From: Tolypothrix tenuis PCC 7101
GTDB taxonomy: Bacteria; Cyanobacteriota; Cyanobacteriia; Cyanobacteriales; Nostocaceae
NCBI RefSeq assembly: GCF_002368295.1
Contig: NZ_AP018248.1
Coordinates: forward strand, 6,189,979 to 6,253,978
DNA length: 64,000 bases
Direction: 5' to 3'
Of this stretch, positions 1 to 8,427 are shown piece by piece (positions within the stretch are counted from its first letter, which is position 1; the number at the start of each line of letters is the position of its first letter). The translations under genes were made by a program, and so were the position numbers. Below the pieces are notes generated by a model. The model was not told the DNA's origin, did not search any database, and worked only from the letters and a program-made list of their open reading frames with translations.

Positions 1-358
1 CGTAAATCGACAATTCATCTACCCTCATTTCAAAGGGTATGCCTTGGCTCTCGGGAGGGCAAACACGGATTTTAGCACTGCTAACAATCTTATAAAGTAA
101 CTTACCCATTGGCACGATTTTTTGTAGAATCCGCCAGTTAGTAACTTCATCGGGACATTCAATTACCAACACCATCACGCTAGCATCGGTGGTGACATAC
201 CAACGACAAGTAGATAAGAGATTTTGGATAAAGCGATCGCAGGCTTCATAGAAGTACCTGCTAATAGAATACTCAAGTTGCTGACGCAGGATAATATCTG
301 CTGAAGTCAGCTGCATTGGGTGTGAATCATCTTCTTGGGAGTAAATTTCTTTAGCCAT
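1..358 (-). CDS. Unknown protein, 3' end beyond the window
   Basis: An open frame of 119 codons starts at the ATG at 356-358 and runs off the left edge, so only the N-terminal part is visible (it begins MAKEIYSQEDDSHPMQ). It contains no motif I recognise. It starts 18 bp after the nitroreductase stop, so it is probably the third gene of a minus-strand operon with the ankyrin and nitroreductase genes. Function unknown. Confidence 0.6.
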   Translation of the reverse strand, partial: MAKEIYSQEDDSHPMQLTSADIILRQQLEYSISRYFYEACDRFIQNLLSTCRWYVTTDASVMVLVIECPDEVTNWRILQKIVPMGKLLYKIVSSAKIRVCPPESQGIPFEMRVDELSIY

Positions 359-376
359 TTCTGTTGATTTCCTAAG

Positions 377-1663
377 TTATATGCCAATTGCGATCGCATA
401 GAGTACATCTTGATTAGTTCCTAAAAATTCTTGGGTTTCATCATCATAGAAAGCTCCAATCCCACTACAATGAATGCCCATAAAGTTGCTAATAAGATAA
501 ACTCTTTGCCCTAAAAAACCAGCTATTAACATAGCTGTTGGATAATTTATATAGTCGGACGTAAAAAATAAAGTTACAGCGCTATCTCTAACTATTGCTT
601 GATTGATGCACAAGTAACCTGTTTTTTCACTAAAATTGCCCGCCTTTAATAGATGCTTCCCTTTATATATCCCTGGAGTCATCCCTCTGACATGATGTAC
701 AACAGAGTAAATTTCTATCTCCTCAAAATTTTCGGTTGGTATTGGCTGCTGAAACTGCTGCCATAGCTGCCAATAACTTTCTTGAGGAATTGACTGTTTA
801 TAAAAACGTCTAATTGAGCGTCTCATCCAAACAGTCTGAAAAAATTTATCTTTGTCAAAGTTGAACTGGGGATGCACTAATTTCTGCTGGCGACTCGGCT
901 GAAGAGATGTGTTTTGATAGCCTTGTTCAATGAATTCATTGGCTTCAAAATAATCGGTGCCACAGACAAAAGGAACTTTTAACCTTAAATTTCTGACTTT
1001 CTTGTCTTCGATTTCTCCCGAAATCGCACAAGCAGTAATAAACTCTTTATTCTCAAATCCTAAATCTGTATTGAGAGCGAGTTTATCAAAATCGAAAATT
1101 AACTGTATCTCTCTGTCGTGAATATAGGCTGAAGCAGCAATCGCACCTAAATGGTGTCCGCTATCCAGCCAGCAATATCTCAGGCTCCTGTCTTTGTATT
1201 TCCAGCTAGACCTATAATAAACACAACTAATTAAAAAAATGAATCCATTTATACTTTTGCCAGGTATAATATAACTCTCTAAGCCATCATCAATTAATTC
1301 ATAGATTAGAGTTAGACAATTATTCTCAACTTCTAAATGATATATGCCGTTAATAAAGCCTTCGATATTGCGAATTTGGATATAAACTTCTGTGGGATAT
1401 AAAGCGCCAGCAGACGGATTTACACGCAATTTCACAGCGCCTTCTTTATACATTTTTTCTAGAGTTACAGCACTAGTAAGGCTGATAAACGAGTGAATTT
1501 GATTATTGAGATTTAATTTCACTCGCCGATAAAACTTTGGGTAAACTTTAAATGAAGATGGTTGAGTAGCAGCATCCACATAATTTGGATCGAGCTGCAC
1601 AGATAAGTAAGAATGCTTGGTTGCTTGATGATAGATTCGCTTAGAGATAGGACTTTGAGGCAT
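377..1663 (-). CDS. SagB-type nitroreductase family protein (two nitroreductase-like halves)
   Basis: The 428-residue protein has two FMN-nitroreductase-like halves. The first, near residues 50-200, has the NPSAGALYPTEVYIQ segment typical of SagB/ThcOx-type oxidases. The second, near residues 270-428, begins with MRRSIRRFYKQSIP and ends in a nitroreductase-like GIHCSGIGAFYDDE region. SagB-type enzymes oxidise azoline rings in azole peptides, but many cyanobacterial relatives have no known substrate, and no precursor peptide or cyclodehydratase is visible here. Its start overlaps the end of the ankyrin gene by 23 bp, which suggests translational coupling. The family call is firm; the substrate is unknown. 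Confidence 0.8.
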   Translation of the reverse strand: MPQSPISKRIYHQATKHSYLSVQLDPNYVDAATQPSSFKVYPKFYRRVKLNLNNQIHSFISLTSAVTLEKMYKEGAVKLRVNPSAGALYPTEVYIQIRNIEGFINGIYHLEVENNCLTLIYELIDDGLESYIIPGKSINGFIFLISCVYYRSSWKYKDRSLRYCWLDSGHHLGAIAASAYIHDREIQLIFDFDKLALNTDLGFENKEFITACAISGEIEDKKVRNLRLKVPFVCGTDYFEANEFIEQGYQNTSLQPSRQQKLVHPQFNFDKDKFFQTVWMRRSIRRFYKQSIPQESYWQLWQQFQQPIPTENFEEIEIYSVVHHVRGMTPGIYKGKHLLKAGNFSEKTGYLCINQAIVRDSAVTLFFTSDYINYPTAMLIAGFLGQRVYLISNFMGIHCSGIGAFYDDETQEFLGTNQDVLYAIAIGI

Positions 1664-2114
1664 TTTTGAGTATCCTTAAGACTTCTACATTACTCGCAAA
1701 ATCTATTGCTTTAAAATCATCTAAGTTTTTTAAATTTATGTTAGGATGATGTTGTAACAGCAAATTAACTACTTCTGTCTTTCCGGCTGAAGCTGCATAC
1801 ATCAATACAGTAGCTCCATTATCATTTTGATTATCAATATTGATATGTGCGGCAAGTAACAAATTCATCAAATCGAAGTGGTTTCCAAAACAAGCAAACC
1901 ATAGAGCATTATTCCCATCATTGTTTCTGGCATTAATATCTACGCCTAAACTAATTAACTCTTGGACTACTGCGTAAAAGCCTTCTCTTGTAGCTTTCAT
2001 CAAAGGTGTATCTCCATTTTCACCTCGCTGGTTTAAGTCATCGCAACTGTAGCTTTTAGTGAGTAACCATTGCTTTGTTGTGTCACTAAGATTTTGCTGA
2101 TTTTGAGAAATCAT
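1641..2114 (-). CDS. Ankyrin-repeat protein
   Basis: About four ankyrin repeats fill residues 30-140 of this 157-residue protein; GDTPLMKATREG, GNNALWFACFGNH and GATVLMYAASAGKTEVV are clear repeat cores. I chose the internal ATG at 2112-2114, preceded by AGGAT, over an upstream start that adds 25 unsupported residues. Ankyrin repeats mediate protein binding. It is the first gene of a probable operon with the overlapping nitroreductase, so that enzyme or its product could be the partner (inference). Confidence 0.8.
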   Translation of the reverse strand: MISQNQQNLSDTTKQWLLTKSYSCDDLNQRGENGDTPLMKATREGFYAVVQELISLGVDINARNNDGNNALWFACFGNHFDLMNLLLAAHINIDNQNDNGATVLMYAASAGKTEVVNLLLQHHPNINLKNLDDFKAIDFASNVEVLRILKNASKSYL

Positions 2115-2524
2115 AAATATCCTGCCTATGGATACAAATACACGCAAATAATTGACATAACATTTCTTAGAAAAGGTAATGGTGGGCATTACCCACCATG
2201 TAAAAGAAATGCTATGAGACCCAATTAACTATGAGGATGGTGTGCTGGCTGTTAACTGTTATGCCTCAACAATTAACAGTAAATGCACCAGGAGTCACGA
2301 ACCATTATTCAGTCAGAGAAAGAGAGAAAGAGAAAAAGAGCAACAATTTACCAGTATGAGATAGCAGAAATGCCCGACCCGGTATCTATCCAAACTAGAT
2401 AAGTCATTCAGCTTTCGTGTTAGCAGCAGAGAAGGCTGGAACAGATAGAAAATAGTAGGGTACTAAGTTATCTGAATCAATAAATTGATGCTCTAAACAG
2501 TACATCGTTGAAAAATCAAATCTC
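2115..2524. other. Intergenic region between CBS and ankyrin genes
   Basis: There is no credible gene here. It holds a purine-rich run (GAGAAAGAGAGAAAGAGAAAAAG near 2316-2340, described here as alternating GA/A blocks) and presumably the promoter of the ankyrin-nitroreductase operon. No clear hairpin terminator was found. Confidence 0.4.
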
Positions 2525-3121
2525 TTAGCCTACAGATACATATTCTCTACCTTCAGAGAATAGCTGCCTTGCAGTTTTTTCTGGTTTGGGTACGCCATAA
2601 TAACCAGCTTCGGCTTCGAGTTCATCTACTAAATCCCAAGCTTCTTCGGCTCTCTTAGAATCTGCACCATAGTTAGCCACAACTGAGCGTGCATTCGAGA
2701 TAGCTTTTTGAAGCTCTTTTTGGACGAATTTTAATTTTGGTTTTTCTACGAAGTCGCCCTTGGTGATAATATCTGTGACAGAAATAATGCCCAGTAATTC
2801 ACCTTGGATCACAGGCGCACGCCATACACCAGTATTAGCGAATAAACGTGCCACATATTCTACATCTAGGTCAGGATTAACCACAATGCAGGGTTTGCTC
2901 ATAACTTCATAGACATGCATCCGTTGAGGATCTTTGCCATAAGCAACAACCTTGGATACAATATCGGTTTCGGTAATAATACCGTAAGCATCACCACTGT
3001 GGCGAGGTTCTACAATTAACGCCCGCAATTCTTTGAGCCGCATTAATTTGACTGCTTCTGCTACAGTAGCGGAACCGCGAATAGTAGCTACATCTTGAGT
3101 CATAATGTGTTTAGCTCTCAT
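2525..3121 (-). CDS. CBS-domain pair protein
   Basis: This 198-residue protein has two CBS domains: residues 1-60 (AKHIMTQDVATIRGSATVAEAV, ending GIITETDIVSKV) and 70-130 (EVMSKPCIVVNPDLDVEYVARLF, ending GIISVTDIITKG). A ~65-residue helical tail follows. CBS pairs usually bind adenine nucleotides or related ligands and regulate a partner. It has its own intergenic flanks and lies downstream of the nif cluster in the same orientation. Its target cannot be inferred. Confidence 0.85.
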   Translation of the reverse strand: MRAKHIMTQDVATIRGSATVAEAVKLMRLKELRALIVEPRHSGDAYGIITETDIVSKVVAYGKDPQRMHVYEVMSKPCIVVNPDLDVEYVARLFANTGVWRAPVIQGELLGIISVTDIITKGDFVEKPKLKFVQKELQKAISNARSVVANYGADSKRAEEAWDLVDELEAEAGYYGVPKPEKTARQLFSEGREYVSVG

Positions 3122-4026
3122 AATTCTGGCTCCTTAAAATTTGTTTTGCAAGTAAGGGAATTAGTTCTAAACTGCTGCAATGCTTCCCAAACTGCATGTC
3201 ATTTAGGCAACTTATTCAAATTCCAACTAAATTGTTATAAATTGAATTCGTCGCATGAAAAAGTGGTTACGGAAGTAAGACATTCCGAGAGAGAAATACC
3301 TACATATTTCACTACTTAATTACTCTGGTAATTTGAAGACAGAAGACTTACGCATTTCCCCTCTTCCTTCCTTGAAGATCTCAGATTTTCTGCCTCATCT
3401 TTGAACTTAACCAGCATTAAGTTAGGAATGTCTGAGTTAAGTCTGTAATCGCTTTTGCTGAAGTCTGGTTGACTGGCAACAATTTAGCTTACTTATATAG
3501 TATCACTCTCATAAGTTGGAATTATGAATGCTTTATAAAGATCCCCTGATATTTAATGGATAAAATGCTTAAAAAACGCCAAAAAGTATTACTATGAACT
3601 TTTTATTTTTTCCAAATAAGATATTTAGCAAACTGGAGTCATAAAATTATTTAATTAATTAACAATAAATTGCTTATTTGTCAATAAAAATAATCATTAA
3701 AATCTATAAATATGATTTATTTAAGTAACAATCTCTATTGACTATCACTCTATTATATTTATATATGTTTTTAGTTTTTTCTTAAAGTTGCTATTGAATA
3801 GGAAATGCTATCGACCATTTGAATAATTCGTAAAGACACAATAATTTTTTGCCTCTACTTGTGTAGTTTATTTAGCTAAAGAATTTTGTAAGTATAATAT
3901 CTTATTTTTATTTATTCATTTATATAAATAACTTGCTTTCTTAAAAAAAAGTAAAAAAATTATCTGCTTACTATTATTATTTGCTAGTGTTATCAAGTAT
4001 ACACAAAACAAAAAAGGTATCCAGAA
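3122..4026. other. Long AT-rich non-coding region upstream of the Mop gene
   Basis: This 900-bp gap has very high A+T, especially 3580-3990, and no convincing gene; the one open frame at 3095-3319 is antisense to the CBS start and resembles nothing. It must hold the divergent promoters for the CBS protein (minus) and Mop (plus). I could not place a confident NtcA site or -10 box. Confidence 0.4.
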
Positions 4027-4236
4027 ATGGAAATTAGCGCTCGTAATTCTTTAAAAGCTACTGTTAAAAAAGTTGTTGCTGGCTCTGTGAATAGCGAAGT
4101 TACTTTAGAAATAGCACCTGGTGTAGAAGTAGTAGCAATTATCACAAAATCTTCAGCAGATAAGCTGGGATTAGCAGAAGGTAAGACAGCTTATGCAGTG
4201 ATTAAAGCATCTGATGTCTTAGTTGCTGTTGATTAA
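4027..4236 (+). CDS. Mop-type molybdenum-pterin binding protein
   Basis: A 69-residue single TOBE/Mop domain protein (MEISARNSLKATVKKVVAGS, then VTLEIAPGVEVVAIITKSSADKLGLAEGKTAYAVIKASDV). Mop proteins assemble into hexamers that store molybdate or tungstate. AAAAAGGTATCCAGAAATGG contains a plausible ribosome site before the ATG. It is the only plus-strand gene in this part of the cluster. Its position next to the nif genes fits molybdenum supply for FeMo-cofactor synthesis (inference from context). Confidence 0.88.
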   Translation: MEISARNSLKATVKKVVAGSVNSEVTLEIAPGVEVVAIITKSSADKLGLAEGKTAYAVIKASDVLVAVD

Positions 4237-4264
4237 GCAATAGTAAAAAATTATCTCTTATTTC

Positions 4265-4447
4265 GTAGGGTGTGTTATGCCGTAGGCTAACGCACCTTCA
4301 ATTTTTGAACAATAATTCCTTGATGCTACAAGCCCCAGATTTATCTGTGGAATCAATCGAAAATATAAAATCCAAAATCTAAAATCCAAAATCTAAAATT
4401 GTTTTATGGCTTGCTGGTGCGTTGCGCTGCGCGACAACACACCCTAC
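4265..4447. repeat. MITE-like inverted-repeat element
   Basis: The sequence is bounded by perfect 12-bp inverted ends, GTAGGGTGTGTT at 4265 and AACACACCCTAC ending at 4447. The interior holds short direct repeats of AAAATCCAAAATCT type and no gene. It resembles the small non-autonomous repeats common in Nostocales. It lies between the convergent Mop and FeoA genes and could also act as a bidirectional terminator. Confidence 0.6.
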
Positions 4448-4462
4448 AAATTTATTTAAATA

Positions 4463-4714
4463 TTAGCTATCAAGAATGCGTACATAAATTACGCGGGCTA
4501 TTTCTTTATCTATTGAGAAAATTATATTATTAACTTCGATTTTAAATGTAGGAAATTTCTCTTTAACAGTGATACTCGTTCCTACTGATATACCCATTGC
4601 TATTACTTTTTGACGGCACTTTTCATTGGGAATTTTGCAGGAAGCTACAATTCCTTGCTCTCCAGGGTTCAGCAATTCTAATGAACAGCCCTTAATAGTA
4701 AAGGGAGTAAACAT
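4463..4714 (-). CDS. FeoA-domain protein
   Basis: An 83-residue protein with a FeoA/SH3-like fold signature: LLNPGEQGIVASCK, then KVIAMGISVGTSITVKEK. FeoA is the small cytosolic partner of the FeoB ferrous-iron transporter; no feoB is in the window. It follows fdxH on the same strand and ends the nif cluster. An iron-supply role for nitrogenase is plausible but inferred from context. Confidence 0.82.
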   Translation of the reverse strand: MFTPFTIKGCSLELLNPGEQGIVASCKIPNEKCRQKVIAMGISVGTSITVKEKFPTFKIEVNNIIFSIDKEIARVIYVRILDS

Positions 4715-4820
4715 AAGTAGTATAAATATTATATTTGTAGATGCCTTGAATAAAGCTTGCCCCAGGCTAGGATGAAGATACTTTTCATCCTTAATCCTAG
4801 GTTCAAGCGATAACTACACT

Positions 4821-5120
4821 TTATACAAGATATGGTTCTTGGTGAGTCTTGATTGTGCAGTTAGAACGGGGATAGGTAACACATAGTAAAGCAAATCCCT
4901 TAGACATTTGCTCGTCATCTAAGAAGATTTGATCGGATTGATCAACTTCACCTTCTACAACCTTACCAACACAACTAGAGCAAGAACCAGAGTGGCAAGA
5001 GAAGGGTAGTTCAATACCGTTTTCTGCTGCTCCTTCGAGGATGGTTGTATCTTCGTCAATCTCAATTGTGCTGTCGAGATCTTCTTTTTTGTTGATCAAT
5101 CTAACTTGGTAGGTAGCCAT
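4821..5120 (-). CDS. fdxH: Heterocyst [2Fe-2S] ferredoxin FdxH
   Basis: The 99-residue plant-type ferredoxin has its cluster ligands at Cys42, Cys47, Cys50 and Cys80. FdxH is the heterocyst electron donor to dinitrogenase reductase (NifH). The two adjacent lysines at residues 11-12 (10-11 without Met) match the Lys10/Lys11 pair of Anabaena FdxH that is known to matter for contact with nitrogenase. It lies downstream of hesB, its usual place in Nostoc and Anabaena. The start is preceded by GAGGAGAATCGG-like purines. Confidence 0.95.
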   Translation of the reverse strand: MATYQVRLINKKEDLDSTIEIDEDTTILEGAAENGIELPFSCHSGSCSSCVGKVVEGEVDQSDQIFLDDEQMSKGFALLCVTYPRSNCTIKTHQEPYLV

Positions 5121-5325
5121 TTTCCGATTCTCCTCAAACTTTCTACAATTAGGTTTAATTACCAGAGTTGGTAGTCTCCCGGTTTCACTCTTGATGCAGC
5201 TACACGGAGCGCTTCTGTAGCAGAATCGACACTATTACCGCTAGGCGAAATTCAATTTTTTTACGACGGATTTTGCTTGAATTCCGCGAAGCGGTTTTTA
5301 TGTGTTGATTAAATCTGAAACAGTA

Positions 5326-5697
5326 TTAGCTGCAAGGAACACCGTTAGGTGTGCAATCACCGGTTTTGAAGGATTTACCACAACCACAGGTATCGGTTGC
5401 ATTGGGGTTAGTAAACTTAAAACCGCTGTCCATTACCCCATCAACAAAATCGATGACAACACCTTCCAATAACGGTGCGCTTTGAGCGTCAACGTAAAGT
5501 TGTACTTTTCCTTGCTGAATTACTAAATCATCTGGTTGTGGCTTGCTAGTAATCTCCATGCCATACTCATAGCCACTGCAACCACCATCTTTTACAGAGA
5601 TGCGAACGCCTTTAGTTGCAACATTGGAGTCGGGGGCAGAACCGACTAAGAACGCCCGCAGACGAAATTCAGCTTTTTCTGTCAAAGTAACAGTCAT
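5326..5697 (-). CDS. hesB: HesB/IscA-type iron-sulfur assembly protein
   Basis: The 123-residue A-type carrier has the conserved cysteines in GGCSGYEYG and in the C-terminal TCGCGKSF motif. I chose the ATG at 5695-5697, preceded by AGGAG, over an upstream in-frame start that adds 54 atypical residues. HesB-type proteins carry Fe-S clusters to targets and are co-expressed with nif genes in heterocysts. A short extra C-terminal tail after CGCG (DCTPNGVPCS) adds further cysteine. Confidence 0.92.
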   Translation of the reverse strand: MTVTLTEKAEFRLRAFLVGSAPDSNVATKGVRISVKDGGCSGYEYGMEITSKPQPDDLVIQQGKVQLYVDAQSAPLLEGVVIDFVDGVMDSGFKFTNPNATDTCGCGKSFKTGDCTPNGVPCS

Positions 5698-5913
5698 CAC
5701 ATCTCCTGATTTGTTGCGATAGTGGTTGTAATTACAGGTGTGGTTTCTTAAGCCTTGAGGCGTTTTAATTGCATATTTGTCCTTAATAATTAGCCATTTG
5801 TAATTTGTATTTACAAAGGAATTGAGATTGACTTTGTATTTACAATGGGCAGAAAACAAATGACTAATAAAGGATTAAACGAAGAGATATGCAATTCAAC
5901 GCAATGAAGCTGA

Positions 5914-6714
5914 TTATTTTGTGAAATTACTGGTGGGTTCCATAGAACCTGATTGTGCGTATCTCCAGGGTGCGCTATTTCCGCAGACAGGACAAGCGCG
6001 ATCGCGGTGAGAACGCCGTTTAGCAAATTCCATCCGATTGAGGTCGATTGTCAACAGTTGTGACAGTAACGGTTGACTAAACCCAGTGATCAGCTTGATC
6101 GCTTCTAGCGCTGTTAAACAAGCCAGTGTTCCAGAAACAGCCCCCAGAACTGAAAAGCCACGCCGATCCCAATCAGGTTTTTCTGGAAACAGACAAGACA
6201 AGCAAGGAGTCACCCCAGGAATAATCGTAGTCAGGTAAGCCTCCATTCCGTCCATTGCTGCTTCCACCATCGGCTTACGCCAACGCACACAAGCCGCATT
6301 CAACAAATTACGCTCTGTAAAATTGTGGGCGCAATCAAGAGCCATATCAGCGGACTGTACCAACGCGTCTACATTTTCCGGGGTGATGTAATCATGAACT
6401 GCTTCCACTTGGACATCAGGATTAATCGCTTCCAAAGTTTCTTTAGCTTTGAATACCCTTGGCTGACCTACCCAATCGTCTGTCATGAGAACTTGACGAT
6501 TCATATCATCTAGCCGTAGGTCACCACCTCGTACTAAGATTAGCCGCCCAACGCCCGCTACAGCTAAGTAAAGCGCCGCTGTACCGCCTAATCCCCCCAC
6601 ACCTGTAACCAAAACTGTCGCTGACTTCAGGCGCTTCTGAGCTAATTCGCCAAAATTAGGGAGCATCAATTGGCGACTATAGCGTTCTAATTCGGTAGGC
6701 GTTAGGTTTACCAC
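5914..6714 (-). CDS. hesA: HesA, ThiF/MoeB-like E1-type protein
   Basis: A 266-residue member of the MoeB/ThiF/UBA1 family. It has a nucleotide-binding GVGGLGG loop near residue 38, conserved RQVLM and DCAHNF segments, and two CxxC pairs (CLSC and CPVC) for zinc. It starts with GTG at 6712-6714, 8 bp after an excellent AGGAGG. HesA is conserved beside hesB and nifW in heterocystous strains and is thought to help metallocluster insertion. The start lies 11 bp from the nifW stop, so they form one operon. Confidence 0.93.
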   Translation of the reverse strand: MVNLTPTELERYSRQLMLPNFGELAQKRLKSATVLVTGVGGLGGTAALYLAVAGVGRLILVRGGDLRLDDMNRQVLMTDDWVGQPRVFKAKETLEAINPDVQVEAVHDYITPENVDALVQSADMALDCAHNFTERNLLNAACVRWRKPMVEAAMDGMEAYLTTIIPGVTPCLSCLFPEKPDWDRRGFSVLGAVSGTLACLTALEAIKLITGFSQPLLSQLLTIDLNRMEFAKRRSHRDRACPVCGNSAPWRYAQSGSMEPTSNFTK

Positions 6715-6724
6715 TTTTTACCTC

Positions 6725-7042
6725 CTAATCAGAAGTGATTTCTGTCAGCTTGACTACATTTTTCGGCTTATCATTAAACACCTTAAACAGCTTTTGTTCT
6801 TGAGGTGTTGACTCGATAAAAACCTCATAGGCTTTTTGCAAAGCTATGGCATATTGTTCGAGTTTTTCTTCTGGTTTTAAATCAGGAAAATTCTCATCTA
6901 CTTCTCTCATGAATTGAGAGAATTTTTTTAGAATATGTAAACGATTAACATTCACAAATGTTTGGTCGTAGGGCATTTCAAAAAATTGCAAGAATTCCTC
7001 TGCGTCTACGAGTTTCTTAAACTCATCAATATTGCGGCTCAT
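6725..7042 (-). CDS. nifW: Nitrogenase-stabilizing protein NifW
   Basis: The 105-residue sequence has the NifW core: EEFLQFFEMPYDQTFVNVNRLHILKKF, read as two segments around residues 16-42. NifW (NifO/NifW family) protects or helps maturation of the MoFe protein. Its start overlaps the stop of the DUF683 gene by 4 bp, so translation is coupled. Confidence 0.93.
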   Translation of the reverse strand: MSRNIDEFKKLVDAEEFLQFFEMPYDQTFVNVNRLHILKKFSQFMREVDENFPDLKPEEKLEQYAIALQKAYEVFIESTPQEQKLFKVFNDKPKNVVKLTEITSD

Positions 7043-7239
7043 TCACCCTTCTCCATTTTTTTAAGCTGTTGCTTAAGTTCATCTAGCTCGCGATAGATAG
7101 CATAAGTTTCAGCTGCAACATCCATCAATTTTTCAAAGTCTGTGGGTAATCCCTCTGCTAAGTCGTGCAGATCCATTTTCATTTGACCTGCTTTACTATT
7201 GAGCCGTCTGATTTTTCCCTTGAGTTCTTCAGTTGTCAT
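7039..7239 (-). CDS. DUF683 (Rop-like) nif-associated small protein
   Basis: A 66-residue helical protein beginning MTTEELKGKIRRLNSKAGQM. The same frame is open for 61 codons upstream, but that part consists of repeat-like intergenic sequence, so I chose the ATG at 7237-7239. Members form antiparallel coiled-coil dimers, and the gene is conserved between the DUF269 gene and nifW in diazotrophs. The biochemical role is not established. Confidence 0.85.
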   Translation of the reverse strand: MTTEELKGKIRRLNSKAGQMKMDLHDLAEGLPTDFEKLMDVAAETYAIYRELDELKQQLKKMEKGE

Positions 7240-7408
7240 TTGTTCAAAGTCTAGAGTCCAGAGTCTAGAGGAGCCAGTGCGTTGGGCGGCTTTGCCGACT
7301 TGTTCGCGTAGCGTCTCCCCTTGGGAGAAGCAACTGGCGTTCAAAAGTCTAGAGTCAAGAATCCAAAATCTTTTGACCCTTGACCATTGACTATTAACTA
7401 TTGACGAA

Positions 7409-7885
7409 TTAAAGCTTGCCAACTTCGGGGAAGCGTTTTGCTAAATCAATGCCTTTCTCTACTAGCTTGGTTCCCTCTTCTGCAACTTTTTCGAGGGAAT
7501 CAAAGCCAAAGCGGTGAGCATCCCTTAAAGTTCTAGCTACTAACAAAAGACGACCTGAGAAAACAAGTACCCAGCCAAAACCTTCATGACTTAAATCAAC
7601 TACGACTTGGGATATGAGACCTGTTTCCTTCTCAATACAAGCGGCTACACCGCGATAAAATGCCATAATTCTGGCTTTAGTTAGCGGATCTACTTCCCCA
7701 TCAAGAGGAATTTCGCGTTTCTTTTGTTTGCTAACTACATAAGGTTTAAGAATTAAATCATCCGCCCAATTGCGGTATGTTCCATAGGTATCTTGTCCCC
7801 GGATTTGTTGGACGATCGCCTTCAGGAAAGGTGAGCTAGAGACTGTACTGCTGGCAGTCCCGTTAACACTATTATCTATACTCAT
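7409..7885 (-). CDS. NifX-associated nitrogen fixation protein (DUF269)
   Basis: A 158-residue DUF269 protein with the typical core DTYGTYRNWADDLILKPYV and DLSHEGFGWVLVFSGRLL. It overlaps the nifX stop by 4 bp, giving coupled translation. The family occurs almost only in nif clusters, beside nifX or nifN, and is thought to assist FeMo-cofactor or electron-transfer maturation, without a defined reaction. Confidence 0.92.
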   Translation of the reverse strand: MSIDNSVNGTASSTVSSSPFLKAIVQQIRGQDTYGTYRNWADDLILKPYVVSKQKKREIPLDGEVDPLTKARIMAFYRGVAACIEKETGLISQVVVDLSHEGFGWVLVFSGRLLLVARTLRDAHRFGFDSLEKVAEEGTKLVEKGIDLAKRFPEVGKL

Positions 7886-8295
7886 ACTGTTGCTTCATTT
7901 TCTAATTCATCGGCAAAGTTTGTGTCTTTTTGCTTTAAAGCTTTACGCAACCAAGGTGGGGGATTACCTTTGAGTGTTTGGACTAATTTAGTTAATACTT
8001 CCGCGATTTCTTCTTCTTCCGATCGCGCTTTAATTGGGGTAACACCTTTTTTGATTAAACGTGCAGCAGCGCTACCACCAATTGCTAATACATAAACAAT
8101 TGTGCAATCACCTAGCGCGTCTAGTTTTGGTGTGATTTTATCCTCGTTACCATCTTCTTTGAGGTCGCCATCAAAAGTTAAAGTCTCAACAAATGTATAT
8201 CCCTCATCCGAGACTTCATAAACCTCAATTTGTCTTGCCCATCCGAAGTGAGCATTAATATGAACTCGGTCACTTGTCGTAAAGGCAATTTTCAT
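7882..8295 (-). CDS. nifX: NifX, FeMo-cofactor precursor carrier
   Basis: The 137-residue NifX/NafY-fold protein has MKIAFTTSDRVHINAHFGWA and the VYVLAIGGSAAARLIKKGV segment. NifX binds NifB-cofactor or VK-cluster and passes it between NifB and NifEN. The C-terminal domain of NifB in this window has the same fold. It lies 132 bp after nifN and overlaps the next gene by 4 bp. Confidence 0.93.
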   Translation of the reverse strand: MKIAFTTSDRVHINAHFGWARQIEVYEVSDEGYTFVETLTFDGDLKEDGNEDKITPKLDALGDCTIVYVLAIGGSAAARLIKKGVTPIKARSEEEEIAEVLTKLVQTLKGNPPPWLRKALKQKDTNFADELENEATV

Positions 8296-8427
8296 CGCTA
8301 TTCGTCCTTTGTCATTTGTTTTTGGTCAAGAGTCAAATGCCGGAGAGACGCGATTAATCGCGTCTGTACAAGAATCAAGAGTCAATGTTTATATACTTTT
8401 GACTATTGACTTTTTGACCCTTGACTA

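Noticed and set aside
3095..3319. 74-codon plus-strand gene
   Set aside because: Partly antisense to the CBS gene and without protein-like features.
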